The notes: generated by a model not told the origin, from the letters alone. 64,000 nucleotides of DNA from Roseburia_C sp031555935 (GCA_031555935.1 JAVBTX010000013.1:1-64000), one strand, 5' to 3'; numbered from the stretch's first letter, positions 10,099 to 19,627 are shown. Numbers and translations: made by a program.

Positions 10099-11658
10099 AT
10101 GGCAGAAAAGTGCGAGAGCTGTGAAGCGAATAGGCAAGAAGTAACCATTACCAAAGAGATTATTGATGGATTGATGGAAACAGTAAGAAATTTATACCTG
10201 TGTGATGATATTCCATGGGTAATTGGTTATTCAGGTGGAAAAGACAGTACAGCAACATTACAACTTGTATGGCTTGCGTTATCAGACTTACCTATGGCTC
10301 AATTAAAGAAGCAAGTTCACATTATAAATACAGATACAATGGTTGAATCACCAATTATATCTAAGTGGGTACAGAATTCATTACATATAATGGATGAAGC
10401 TGCGTCTATTCAAGAACTTCCATTTGTTACTCATAGGCTTACACCAGCAATGGATAATACCTTTTGGGTGAATTTCGTTGGTCGTGGATATCCATTCCCA
10501 AGAAAGAAATTACGTTGGTGTACAGATCGTTTAAAAATACAGCCGGTGAATACGTTTGTTAAAGAGAAAATTGCAGAACATGGTGAAATCATCATGGTTA
10601 TTGGCACTCGTAAAGCAGAGAGTGCACGTAGAGCCAAAACTATGGCTTATTATGAGAAGAAACGAGTAAGAGAATTATTAAGTCCAAATCAATCTATGGT
10701 GAATGAGTTGGTTTTTTCTCCATTAGAAGATTGGAATGACAATGATGTATGGGTATTCCTGATGCAGTATAAGAATCCATGGGGATATTCTAATAAAGAA
10801 TTGCTCACCTTGTATAAAGGTGCAACAGCAGATAATGAGTGTCCAATGATGGTTGAGAAAGGACTCCCTAGTTGTGGTAAGAGTCGATTTGGCTGTTGGG
10901 TTTGTACAATGGTAGAAAAAGACAAGTCAATGGAAGCTATGATATCAAATGATAATGAAAAGGCTTGGATGTCCGCATTATTAGAGTTTCGTAATAAGTT
11001 TGGTGACGAGGAACATGATAGAGAACGAAGATCATTCCGTAAGATGCAAGGATATCTTCAAGGAAGTTATAAGCAGCTTCATCATGGACCTTACAAAAAA
11101 GAAATTCGTGAAGAGTGGCTTAAAGAATTACTTGAAATTCAAAAAGATATTAATGAAAATGGACCAGATGAATTCAGTGATTTGGAGTTGATCACGATAC
11201 CAGAACTTAGACATATACGAAGAATATGGGTAAATGATAAACACGAATTTGATGATTCTTTACCAGGTATTTATCAAGAGGTTATGGGAAAAGAATTTGA
11301 TGATCCAGAGTGGATTGCCCCTGAAGCATTTAAGAGTGAGGAATGGGAAATATTGAAATCTGTTGTAGAAGAATTATATCCAAACGATGATTTAGCGTTT
11401 GAAATGGCATATAGCCTTATAGATATTGAAAATCATTCAAATAGCTTAAATCAACGAAAAGGTGTTGCGGATGCGTTGGAGTGTTGCATTCAGAGAACTT
11501 TTTATAAAGATGAAAAAGATGCAACAGAGTATTACCTAAGTCAGATGGCTCGTAAAAAAGATTTAGGTGGAAAATATAATGAAAAGGCATTAGATAACAC
11601 ATATGACGAGCCAACAGAAGACGAAGAATCTTACGAAGACGAGGACTTTGGTAAATGA
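10099..11658 (+). CDS. dndC: DNA phosphorothioation sulfurtransferase-like protein DndC
   Basis: DndC is a PAPS-reductase/PP-loop family ATPase with an Fe-S cluster that takes part in sulfur transfer to the DNA backbone. The PP-loop SGGKDS lies at residues 45-50. Four cysteines at about 248, 259, 266 and 269 (last two as CWVC) match the conserved cluster-binding set. It is 519 residues long with an acidic C-terminal tail. AGGAG precedes the start, and the stop overlaps the dndD start by ATGA, which implies translational coupling. Nothing appears broken. Confidence 0.95.
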   Translation: MAEKCESCEANRQEVTITKEIIDGLMETVRNLYLCDDIPWVIGYSGGKDSTATLQLVWLALSDLPMAQLKKQVHIINTDTMVESPIISKWVQNSLHIMDEAASIQELPFVTHRLTPAMDNTFWVNFVGRGYPFPRKKLRWCTDRLKIQPVNTFVKEKIAEHGEIIMVIGTRKAESARRAKTMAYYEKKRVRELLSPNQSMVNELVFSPLEDWNDNDVWVFLMQYKNPWGYSNKELLTLYKGATADNECPMMVEKGLPSCGKSRFGCWVCTMVEKDKSMEAMISNDNEKAWMSALLEFRNKFGDEEHDRERRSFRKMQGYLQGSYKQLHHGPYKKEIREEWLKELLEIQKDINENGPDEFSDLELITIPELRHIRRIWVNDKHEFDDSLPGIYQEVMGKEFDDPEWIAPEAFKSEEWEILKSVVEELYPNDDLAFEMAYSLIDIENHSNSLNQRKGVADALECCIQRTFYKDEKDATEYYLSQMARKKDLGGKYNEKALDNTYDEPTEDEESYEDEDFGK

Positions 11659-13601
11659 GAATAAAAAGACTTATCATGCATAACTTTGGTGTTTATGCAG
11701 GTACAAATAGATTAGAGTTTAAAGGAAATAAACCAGTAGTCTTAATTGGCGGAATGAATGGTCGAGGAAAAACAACAATCCTAGAAGCAGTTTTGTTAGG
11801 ACTATATGGTTCGAATTCTTTTGCATATAAAGAGAGCAGATTTAATACATATGGTCAGTATTTGAAATCATATGTGAATAAGGCAGACGCCTCATTAGAG
11901 TCATTTGTAGAAATAGAGTTTTCTATGGATGATTCGGATGATGAAGTGTTTTGTGTCTATCGAGAATGGGAAGGAATTAGTCAGAGAGTAAGGGAAAAAA
12001 TTCTTGTTAAAAAGAATGGGGAAGAAAATACTTTTCTTACCGACAATTGGCCAATGTTTGTTGAAAATATTTTGCCAAGTGCACTATCGAGTTTCTTTTT
12101 CTTTGATGGAGAAAAGATAGCTGAACTAGCAGTGGAAGAAACAAGTGAACAGATGAAAGAATCCGTTAAAGCAATGCTGGGGATTACTATACTTGATGTT
12201 CTGCAAGGTGATATTGGAAGAATAATTAGTAAGATCAGTAAAGAAAATAGTGGAAATCAAGATTTAAAGAGATTAGAGGAATTAAGAATAGCAAAACAAG
12301 ATGCAGTAACGGCTTTGAATGATGTAGATAAACGTATGCAGGCACTGAATATTGAAATACAAGAAATGCAGCTAAATCTTGAAAAACTAAATGTGGAATA
12401 CTCGGTAAAAGGCGGAGGTATTCTTGAACAGAAGAATATGCTTTTAAAACAAAGAACGGAAAGTATTGTGGCAGTTGCTAATAGTCAGGAGCAATTACAT
12501 GAGTTAGTAGCAGGTGAGATGCCGTTAATTCTTGTTTCAGGTTTATTGAAGGATATTCAGAATCAAGGTCAGATAGAACACGAGAGAAAGCTTAATAAGA
12601 TGGCATTGGACAAGGTAAAATCTTCATATGGTAAATTTGGAGATAAGTCTGCTGAAATCACAAGTTTTATTGAATTTATGAAAAACGAAATAGGTGCTAG
12701 TCAGGAAGAAGAGGTATATAGTCTTTCAGATTCGAATTTGTTTCAGATTGATGCACTTAATTTAGATGGGTTACAAAAGTGCTCAGATAAAGCGAAATCT
12801 TTAATTAGTAAGCGAGATAACTATCAGAAAAAGGTAGATGAGATTGATAATTCATTATCCGTTGATATCGATGAAAAATCGCTAAATGAACTGTTTTATT
12901 CGATAAGGAATCAGGAAAGGGAGATAACTCGTAAGCAAATAGAAATTGATAATCTTGAGAAAGAGAGAACGTCATTGCATGGAACATTTGTTATGGCAGA
13001 ATCTGAATTCGGAAGATATGCCGAAGGTATTTTATCAGTACTTGAATCTGTAGATTCAAATGAAAGAACTATAAAGTATGCTCATATGGCAATTGAAATC
13101 ATTAAACTTTACAGAGTTCGTTTACAAGAAAGAAAGACAGCTGTGTTAGCACAGACAATGACAGAGTGTTACAAGAAATTGGCGAATAAAAAGAACCTAG
13201 TTGATCATATCGTAATGGATTCAGAATCATTAGATTTGCACTACATGAATACTGAAGGGATAGAAATAACAAAGAAGAGACTCTCAGCAGGTGAAAAACA
13301 GTTAATGGTAATATCGTTATTATGGGCATTAGCAATTTGCTCAAAGAAGAAGCTTCCGGTTATTATTGATACACCATTATCTAGACTTGATTCGTCCCAT
13401 AGACAGGCACTGGTTAAAATCTATTTCCCAAAAGCAAGCGACCAGACCATAATACTTTCGACAGATTCAGAAATTGATAAAAACTATTATGAATTGATGA
13501 AAACAAGCGTTGGTGATGAGTATACATTGAAATATAGTGATGATACGAAAAATACAACAATTACTCCAGGATATTTCGGATGGGGAGGTAGTGAAGCATG
13601 A
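11655..13601 (+). CDS. dndD: DNA sulfur modification protein DndD (SMC-like ATPase)
   Basis: DndD is an SbcC/Rad50-like ATPase thought to act on DNA structure during phosphorothioation. Walker A GGMNGRGKT is at residues 32-40, the ABC signature LSAGEKQ at ~543-549, and Walker B with VIIDTPLSRLD at ~569 onward. The middle (about residues 200-470) is rich in Glu/Lys/Leu heptads, consistent with a coiled coil. It is 648 residues, the family's usual size. It overlaps dndC and dndE by 4 bp each (ATGA). Confidence 0.95.
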   Translation: MRIKRLIMHNFGVYAGTNRLEFKGNKPVVLIGGMNGRGKTTILEAVLLGLYGSNSFAYKESRFNTYGQYLKSYVNKADASLESFVEIEFSMDDSDDEVFCVYREWEGISQRVREKILVKKNGEENTFLTDNWPMFVENILPSALSSFFFFDGEKIAELAVEETSEQMKESVKAMLGITILDVLQGDIGRIISKISKENSGNQDLKRLEELRIAKQDAVTALNDVDKRMQALNIEIQEMQLNLEKLNVEYSVKGGGILEQKNMLLKQRTESIVAVANSQEQLHELVAGEMPLILVSGLLKDIQNQGQIEHERKLNKMALDKVKSSYGKFGDKSAEITSFIEFMKNEIGASQEEEVYSLSDSNLFQIDALNLDGLQKCSDKAKSLISKRDNYQKKVDEIDNSLSVDIDEKSLNELFYSIRNQEREITRKQIEIDNLEKERTSLHGTFVMAESEFGRYAEGILSVLESVDSNERTIKYAHMAIEIIKLYRVRLQERKTAVLAQTMTECYKKLANKKNLVDHIVMDSESLDLHYMNTEGIEITKKRLSAGEKQLMVISLLWALAICSKKKLPVIIDTPLSRLDSSHRQALVKIYFPKASDQTIILSTDSEIDKNYYELMKTSVGDEYTLKYSDDTKNTTITPGYFGWGGSEA

Positions 13602-13978
13602 TTGTAAAACAGATAAAGTTATCCAGCATCTCAAAAGAACGATTGGGAAGATTGAAAGGAAAAACTGGAATAAGGAATTGGAATGTACTGTGCAGATGGG
13701 CGCTTTGTTATTCACTTTCTGAAAACACAATGCCTACAGATGTACCAATAGTAGCAGATAGTAATCTTGAAATGTCGTGGTTTACTTTTGGTGGTGAATA
13801 TAGTGATATATACGATGCTTTGATGATTGCATGGTGCAAAAAAATGAGCCTGCCAATAGACGAAGAAACATTAGTAAAATATTTTAAGCTTCATGTTGAA
13901 AGAGGAATTGCACATCTTTCAGGAACAAATTTTATTAAGAATCTGGATGATCTAATGAAATTATCGATAGAGGAATAA
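13598..13978 (+). CDS. dndE: DNA sulfur modification protein DndE
   Basis: This 126-residue protein has a basic N-terminal part (KLSSISKERLGRLKGKTG). DndE proteins are small tetramer-forming proteins that bind nicked double-stranded DNA during phosphorothioation. The start overlaps the dndD stop by 4 bp, and dndA begins 2 bp after its stop. Assignment rests on size, the typical basic opening and the position immediately after dndD. Confidence 0.92.
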   Translation: MIVKQIKLSSISKERLGRLKGKTGIRNWNVLCRWALCYSLSENTMPTDVPIVADSNLEMSWFTFGGEYSDIYDALMIAWCKKMSLPIDEETLVKYFKLHVERGIAHLSGTNFIKNLDDLMKLSIEE

Positions 13979-13980
13979 AA

Positions 13981-15132
13981 ATGGGAATATATTTGGACTA
14001 CAATGCGTCAGCACCAATAGATGAAAGAGCATTAGATGTAATGGTGGATATATATAGAAATACATATGGTAATGCAGATAGCAGAACGCACGAGTATGGT
14101 GATCATGCTCGTCAGATTGTGGAAACAGCTCGAACAAAGATAGCATCGTTATTAGATGTTAATTCAGGAGAGGTGTTTTTCACAAGTGGTTCAACTGAAA
14201 GTAATAATATCGCTATACGAGGGCTCCTAGAATATGCGAAAATATCCGGGAAGATGCATGTTATTACATCAACGATTGAGCATAAAGCTGTGTTGGAAAC
14301 AGTCAAGAGTCTGGTAAACGAAGGCTTTCAAATTGACCTTGTTGATCCAGACGAAAATGGAAGAGTTCGTTTTGAAGATATTATGCAGTTAGTTCGTCAT
14401 GATACATTACTTGTTAGCCTGATGCATGCTAATAATGAAACAGGAACAATTCAACCAATTCAAGCAATTGGAGAAGAATTATCTAAAAGAAGAATTCTTT
14501 TTCATGTGGATGCGACTCAGAGTTGTGGGAAGTTAGTTCCAGAGTTGAAAGAAATGAAGTATGATATGCTTTCTCTAAGCGCACATAAACTATGTGGACC
14601 ACAAGGAATAGGAGCTTTGATTCTAAAAAAGAAAAGATATAAACTTCCACCAGTTAAAGCAATAACATATGGGGGACAGCAGGAACATGGAATCAGACCC
14701 GGAACGATACCAGTTGCATTGGTTGCAGGGCTAGGTGAGGCTTGCAGACTTGCAGAAATGGAATATGAGACCAATATGGAAAGTTTAATAGAAAAGAAAG
14801 AAGTAGTAAAAAAACTGATAGAAGAATCCGGTCTTTCTTTTCAGTATAATGGCAGTCAAGAATCTTGTATGCCAAATACTTTAAATGTAAGTTTTAACGG
14901 AATAGAGTCAGAGGCACTTATGCTTTCTACGAAACAATACTGTGGCATATCTAATGGTTCTGCATGCACATCAAAAGATTATAGTCAAAGCTATGTATTA
15001 ACAGCGATGGGGCTAGATCAAGACAGAATTTCTTCTGCCATACGATTGAGTTGGGGAGCGAAGACAGACAAAGTTGAATTAACGAGTCAATTAACGAAAC
15101 TTATAAATATTGCAAAAGGATTGGTGTTTTGA
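13981..15132 (+). CDS. dndA: Cysteine desulfurase, DndA/IscS type
   Basis: A PLP-dependent class V aminotransferase of 383 residues that releases sulfur from cysteine. The PLP lysine is K203 in SLSAHKLCGPQG and the catalytic cysteine is C329 in NGSACTS. Both are intact. Its place 2 bp after dndE in the same operon argues that it supplies sulfur to DndC and helps build the DndC Fe-S cluster, as DndA does. Many genomes use a chromosomal IscS for this; here a dedicated copy is kept downstream of dndE rather than divergent. Confidence 0.93.
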   Translation: MGIYLDYNASAPIDERALDVMVDIYRNTYGNADSRTHEYGDHARQIVETARTKIASLLDVNSGEVFFTSGSTESNNIAIRGLLEYAKISGKMHVITSTIEHKAVLETVKSLVNEGFQIDLVDPDENGRVRFEDIMQLVRHDTLLVSLMHANNETGTIQPIQAIGEELSKRRILFHVDATQSCGKLVPELKEMKYDMLSLSAHKLCGPQGIGALILKKKRYKLPPVKAITYGGQQEHGIRPGTIPVALVAGLGEACRLAEMEYETNMESLIEKKEVVKKLIEESGLSFQYNGSQESCMPNTLNVSFNGIESEALMLSTKQYCGISNGSACTSKDYSQSYVLTAMGLDQDRISSAIRLSWGAKTDKVELTSQLTKLINIAKGLVF

Positions 15133-15141
15133 GGAGAAGAC

Positions 15142-16107
15142 ATGGCTGGATGGGAACTGAAAAATGGTTCAATAACTGAATATTGTGTTGGCGAAGACAG
15201 AATCTGGTCCTTATTTAACTATGTTTTTTCTGATTCGAGCAGAAAAAGAAATACTTATAAATTTGGACTGATTAAGTCATTGATTGATAATGCAATCAAC
15301 GGGCAGAGTACAGAGAATGGTATCAAGTATACTTATGAAGAGTTGTTTTCGAGATTTGCTGAAAACTACTGGAATTTAGTAATAAAATATGATCTCAGAC
15401 AAATGAGGAAAGATGGAAAATCCAAATATTCAAAGGTTGAAAGCATATTGATGTTCGCAGTTACGGAAAATCCAACATTTAGCAATTTTGGAATTTGAAA
15501 CTATTGATGAAAACACAAAGTCAGTAATTATCAAAAAGGTGACATCAGAGTGTAAGAAGGCAGAATTGGAGCGATTGAATTACTATTCTTGGGCTCGTTA
15601 TATTTCAACATAAATTCATATACACAATAGTTGAGGATTACTCCATCATCCTTCAAGTCAAACGAATATATGATTCCATCAAAATCATCATATAGCGCAC
15701 CAACAACACACTTAAGAGTAATTGATAAACTTGAACTTTCAACACCACGAAGGGGAAATCTATTAGTATATCGAGAAATCCTTAGAAGAGAATTTGAAGA
15801 GGATACATGCTTTTATTGTGGAAAAAAGTTACAGAAGAACATGCATGTGGATCATTTTATTCCATGGTCATTTGTTAAGGATGATAAAATATGGAATGTT
15901 GTCTTATCATGTCCAACATGTAATGTTAAGAAAAATAATCGTGTTCCGAATAAAGATTACTTGATAAAAATAGAGAATAGAAATAGAAAAATCCAGTTGA
16001 TACAGAACAAAGTAATTCAAACAGAATTTGTTACATATACAGAGGATTTACTGAATAGAATGTGGAGTTATGCAAAATTAAGTGGGATAAAAGAATACAC
16101 AATATAA
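15142..16107 (+). pseudogene. Scrambled Dnd-associated HNH endonuclease gene
   Basis: GAGGAG precedes an ATG opening a 118-codon frame (WELKNGSITEY start) that ends at a TGA after NPTFSNFGI. Losing one T in the run 15486-15489 would restore reading into EFETIDENTKSVIIKK and on to NYYSWARY, where a new stop falls at 15611-15613. The next ~112 bases (about 15602-15713) are meaningless forward, but their reverse complement reads as coherent protein (ALYDDFDGIIYSFDLKDDG...). Forward reading resumes at RVIDKLELSTPRRG and carries the HNH domain: CYCGK, HVDHFIPWS, CPTCN. The HNH frame alone (15631-16107) has no obvious ribosome site. The protein is probably not made intact. Confidence 0.85.
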
Positions 16108-16143
16108 TATATAAAGAAGTACGTGAGAAAGCAGGTATCGAGA

Positions 16144-16263
16144 ATGTCAATTAGTAAACTTGAAGCAATTTTTAAGGCAATGCCTATGTGTGATTCCAAT
16201 CAAAAAAGTAAAGGCTTAACTTTTTTGACACTACCAGAAGGTAAGTCAGTAAAATTTATCTAA
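16144..16263 (+). CDS. Short unidentified ORF or remnant, 39 residues
   Basis: The frame reads MSISKLEAIFKAMP...LPEGKSVKFI and ends at TAA. There is no good ribosome site; upstream the same frame is open for only a dozen codons. I do not recognise it. It could be the C-terminal remnant of a longer gene that once followed the HNH gene at the right end of the defence island. Confidence 0.3.
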   Translation: MSISKLEAIFKAMPMCDSNQKSKGLTFLTLPEGKSVKFI

Positions 16264-16282
16264 AGTAGCACGTCAGTTTCGC

Positions 16283-16340
16283 CCTCAGCAGTGGGCTGAG
16301 GATTGGGGCTATCCGCATTGAATAAATGTGTTTAGCCCCA
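16283..16340. other. Two adjacent hairpins at the right edge of the defence island
   Basis: CCTCAGC (16283-16289) pairs with GCTGAGG (16295-16301) around a 5-nt loop. TGGGGCTA (16304-16311) pairs with TAGCCCCA (16333-16340). They sit between the convergent defence operon and the diguanylate cyclase gene. No T-run follows, so they are not typical intrinsic terminators. They may be processing or termination hairpins, or a mobile-element end. Confidence 0.5.
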
Positions 16341-16355
16341 CTTGAAAATAGTATG

Positions 16356-17447
16356 TCAATAAATAACGCAATTCCGTCCCCTCTCCTTACCAATATACAA
16401 TTTCTTATCAGCCGCATTGATTCCAGATTCCATACCCAGCGCGAGATTGACTTCCTCCAGTCCAAACGTTAAAGTAAGCTTTAACACCTGCCCTTGATAC
16501 TCAATCTCGATATCACGAATCTGCGAAAGCAGGGAATCTAATAAAAGAAAGGTATCATCCCCGTTGCAGTTATAAAATACGAATAGAAACTCTTCGCCAC
16601 CCCAGCGGCAAACTTCGCCCTTTCCGTCCATAAATTCTAAGAATAAGGCGGCCAAATGCTTTAACACCACGTCACCGCAATCATGTCCATATGTATCATT
16701 AATCTTCTTAAAGAAATCAATATCACCTAATGCAATGCTGATATAGGCACCAAGTCCCTTTTGATGCTGTGCCTCTAAATGGGAGAGATATTCCATCATA
16801 CTGCGGCGGTTGGAAAGTCCTGTTAGAGGGTCAATGGAAGCTAAATGGTGCATTTTTTGGTTGTACTGCATGAGCTTCTTTTCCATCTCCATCGAGTCAT
16901 TGCTGAAAAAGGCCAATGCTGCCGTTATCGTCAAAAACATATAGATTGTGTTGATGATTTGCATGGTGATGGTGGAAGATTCTGTTATAATCAAATGAGT
17001 ACCGACATACTTGGTATAAAAATAGAGTCCCAAGCGAACCGTGCATAGTCCTGCGGCAATCAGAGCCTTCTGTTTCATGGACGCATAATTTGTGGTAAAA
17101 TTCAGTACCAACAAGGTAAAAATGAAATGCTGGATACCAAAATCCCATCCCAACGTCATAACAAACCCAATCACACATACGAGTGTTAGCAATTGTGCAA
17201 AGCCAATGGCAAACTTAGTGTTATTTTGGTATGTAAAGTAAAAAGAACATACGTAGCCCAAAATGCAAGCAAGACAAGACCAGATAAAACGAACATTACC
17301 TGTCATACCAAAAAAGATTGTCATACTAATAAAATAAAGAATCATTAATAAGGAATTAATCCTAAGAACAACCGCCGCTTTTTTTGTTTCGTTCTCATTT
17401 TTCACATCTTGAAAGATGAAATTTTTTGTATTTGTTATAAATCGCAT
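16356..17447 (-). CDS. Membrane diguanylate cyclase (GGDEF)
   Basis: This 363-residue protein makes cyclic di-GMP from GTP. The first ~190 residues hold about six hydrophobic segments (a membrane sensor part), followed by a GGDEF domain with DPLTGLSNRRSMMEYL, GDIDFFKKINDTYGHDCGD and the catalytic GGEEF at 283-287. The RxxD inhibitory site expected five residues before GGEEF is absent (GKGEVCRW), so product inhibition is probably missing. GGGAGGG lies 5 bp before the ATG. No EAL or other output domain is fused. Confidence 0.92.
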   Translation of the reverse strand: MRFITNTKNFIFQDVKNENETKKAAVVLRINSLLMILYFISMTIFFGMTGNVRFIWSCLACILGYVCSFYFTYQNNTKFAIGFAQLLTLVCVIGFVMTLGWDFGIQHFIFTLLVLNFTTNYASMKQKALIAAGLCTVRLGLYFYTKYVGTHLIITESSTITMQIINTIYMFLTITAALAFFSNDSMEMEKKLMQYNQKMHHLASIDPLTGLSNRRSMMEYLSHLEAQHQKGLGAYISIALGDIDFFKKINDTYGHDCGDVVLKHLAALFLEFMDGKGEVCRWGGEEFLFVFYNCNGDDTFLLLDSLLSQIRDIEIEYQGQVLKLTLTFGLEEVNLALGMESGINAADKKLYIGKERGRNCVIY

Positions 17448-17469
17448 ATTTACCCTCCCAATGACCTAT

Positions 17470-17498
17470 ATTATACCATTTCAAACTGATTAGAGCAA
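17470..17498 (-). promoter_or_regulatory. Promoter of the diguanylate cyclase gene
   Basis: On the minus strand TTGCTC (17498-17493) and TATAAT (17475-17470) are 17 bp apart, about 23 bp before the GGDEF gene's ATG at 17447. The -10 box is perfect and the -35 box is weak. Confidence 0.45.
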
Positions 17499-17627
17499 TA
17501 AAATCAAGTATTCAAGCTACAGAAAAGAAGTGAGCGATACAAGGTAAGATGGTAAATATGAAGTCGATATGATAAAATAGAATGAACGATTGCTGTTGGT
17601 ACTTTAGCAACAACGAGGAGAAAAGTG

Positions 17628-18731
17628 ATGAATAGAAGTAAGAAAATAATACAAACAAGTATCGTTGGAATTATAGCAAATCTAGTATTAGTAGCATTTA
17701 AGGCAACCATAGGAATGATAACTGGATCTGTTGCCATTGTCATGGATGCGGTTAACAACTTAAGCGATGCATTATCATCAGTAATCACAATACTTGGTAC
17801 AAAATTGGCAGGAAAATCCCCAGATAAGAAACATCCCTATGGATACGGTAGAATCGAATATATAACGTCTGTAACCATTGCTGTAATTGTGCTCCTTGCA
17901 GGTGTTTCCTCCTTTATAGAGTCATTTGAGCGGATTATGGAACCTTCCATTGCGACCTATTCCCCTGTGTCTCTTCTCATTATTGTAGCTGCCGTTTTTG
18001 TGAAATATATTCTTGGTAGATTTGTAAAAAGCCAAGGGAAAAGATATAATTCAGACGCTCTGATTGCATCAGGAACGGATGCAGTATTTGATTCCATTAT
18101 TTCACTGTCGACCTTATTGGCGGCATTTGTTAGCATTGCATTTCATATCAGCATAGAAGGATATCTTGGAGTAGTTATTGCAGTAGTCATAGTAAAATCT
18201 GGTACGGAGATATTGATGGATAGTATTGGCAGTATCATTGGAAAGCGCATCGAAAGTGAATTGGTTCAAAATTTGAAATCCAAAATACAATCTTATCCAA
18301 AGGTAGATGGCGTATATGATCTAGTATTACATCAATATGGACCAGAGCAGTTTATTGGTTCTGTTCATATTGAAGTTGATGACAACCTGACGGCAAAAGA
18401 AATACATAAACTGACACGCGCCATCACAACAGATGTTTACATGAATTATGCAATAGTGCTTACCGTTGGTATCTATGCTTCCAATACAGATACAAATGAA
18501 TTTGCTCAAATGAAGAATGATCTAAAAAATGTTATTGCATCTTTTCCAGAGGTTTTGCAGATGCATGGATTTTACGTGGAAAATGATGTAAAGGTTGTAA
18601 CCTTTGATTTGATAGTTGATTTTTCTGTTTCAGAACCATCAATAATAAAGGAAAAAATTGTAAATCATATGAGCAATTTGTATTCAGAATATACATTTTA
18701 TGTTGTGCTAGATAAGGACTTTAGCATTTGA
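17628..18731 (+). CDS. Cation diffusion facilitator family transporter
   Basis: A membrane antiporter of 367 residues that exports divalent metal ions. The N-terminal half contains the conserved MDAVNNLSDALSS of TM2 and the GYGRIEYI signature of the loop after it; a second acidic pair lies in TM5 (SGTDAVFDS). The C-terminal ~150 residues form the cytosolic ZT_dimer domain. The TM2 site reads DxxxN rather than the DxxxD of FieF or HxxxD of zinc-specific members, so metal specificity cannot be stated. GAGGAG precedes the ATG at 17628; a GTG directly before it is an alternative. Confidence 0.9.
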   Translation: MNRSKKIIQTSIVGIIANLVLVAFKATIGMITGSVAIVMDAVNNLSDALSSVITILGTKLAGKSPDKKHPYGYGRIEYITSVTIAVIVLLAGVSSFIESFERIMEPSIATYSPVSLLIIVAAVFVKYILGRFVKSQGKRYNSDALIASGTDAVFDSIISLSTLLAAFVSIAFHISIEGYLGVVIAVVIVKSGTEILMDSIGSIIGKRIESELVQNLKSKIQSYPKVDGVYDLVLHQYGPEQFIGSVHIEVDDNLTAKEIHKLTRAITTDVYMNYAIVLTVGIYASNTDTNEFAQMKNDLKNVIASFPEVLQMHGFYVENDVKVVTFDLIVDFSVSEPSIIKEKIVNHMSNLYSEYTFYVVLDKDFSI

Positions 18732-18747
18732 GTGAGGTGAATCCCAT

Positions 18748-18860
18748 ATGTTTAATTTAGAAACAAAACGCTTAATTTTACGTAACTATAAGCGGAGGAC
18801 GCAGACGACTATTACGAGTACACCTATATGGTTGTAAAACTCAAGAAAGGCGAACAATAA
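18748..18860 (+). pseudogene. Remnant of a GNAT acetyltransferase gene
   Basis: The ATG at 18748 opens MFNLETKRLILRNY, the classic N-terminus of RimJ/RimL-type acetyltransferases. A +1 shift then continues as AEDADDYYEYTYMVVKLKKG and stops at 18858-18860, which looks like the protein's own C-terminus joined directly to its N-terminus. About 130 residues of the core are missing. The final A of its stop is the first base of the next gene's ATG. Confidence 0.7.
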
Positions 18861-19627
18861 TGATATTTTATTTTTCCGCAACCGGAAACTGTAAATATGT
18901 AGCAGAACGTATCGCAAAAGAAAAAAATGACAAGGTCATGTCCATTGTGGAAGCTTTGGATAAAGGAACAAATACTTTTCGAATTGAGGAAGGTGAGACG
19001 GTAGGTATTATTTCACCAACATATGCCTTGGGCATACCATCAATAATGATTGATTTTTTGAGTGCGGTAAAACTTTCTTACGAGAAAAAACCTTACTGTT
19101 ATTTTGTTGCGACTTACGGTACAACTTCCGGAAATGCGGGATATTTTGCTGACAAATACCTTAAAAGTCACAACGGAATAGGGTTTGATGCATTCTATGA
19201 TGTGAAAATGCCAGATACATGGACGCCGATATTCAATCTTTCAGATAGTCAAAAGGTGTTGGAAATCAATCAAAAGGCTGAGCTGCAAATTAATGAAGTA
19301 ATAAACCAGATTCAGAAAATGCCATGCGGCAATTTTATGAAAAATAAGATACCACGTATAACGGCTGTGGTTTACAAGCCATATTATGGATGGATGCGAC
19401 AGACAAAGAATTTTACGGTAGAAGACAGTTGTATCGGTTGTAACCTCTGCGCAAAGAAATGTCCAGCGAAGGCGATTGAAATAAGAGACAAAAAGCCTGT
19501 TTGGACAAAGGAACGGTGTGAGATGTGTCTGGGATGTTTGCACAGATGTCCTAAATTTGCGATTCAGTATGGTCAGAATACCAGAAAACATGGACAGTAT
19601 TGTAATCCGAATACAACGGTTTATTAA
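18860..19627 (+). CDS. EFR1 family ferrodoxin (flavodoxin-like plus two 4Fe-4S clusters)
   Basis: This 255-residue redox protein opens with the flavodoxin-like FMN loop (FSATGNCKYVAERIA) and ends with two complete 4Fe-4S motifs: cysteines 191/194/197/201 and 220/223/226/230, each followed by Pro. EFR1 proteins are common in anaerobic Clostridia and likely shuttle low-potential electrons; the partner is unknown. AAGAAAGG lies ~8 bp before the ATG. It starts on the last base of the GNAT remnant, so it may use that gene's old promoter. Confidence 0.9.
   Translation: MIFYFSATGNCKYVAERIAKEKNDKVMSIVEALDKGTNTFRIEEGETVGIISPTYALGIPSIMIDFLSAVKLSYEKKPYCYFVATYGTTSGNAGYFADKYLKSHNGIGFDAFYDVKMPDTWTPIFNLSDSQKVLEINQKAELQINEVINQIQKMPCGNFMKNKIPRITAVVYKPYYGWMRQTKNFTVEDSCIGCNLCAKKCPAKAIEIRDKKPVWTKERCEMCLGCLHRCPKFAIQYGQNTRKHGQYCNPNTTVY

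Noticed and set aside
11655..13601. Stand-alone SMC-like defence ATPase (Septu- or Wadjet-like)
   Set aside because: The Rad50-like motifs alone could suggest this, but flanking DndC, DndE and DndB make DndD the clear assignment.
15600..15713. Phase-variable invertible switch in the HNH gene
   Set aside because: No inverted repeats flank the block and no recombinase gene is nearby. Simple re-inversion would not restore the gene, because the block is also displaced.
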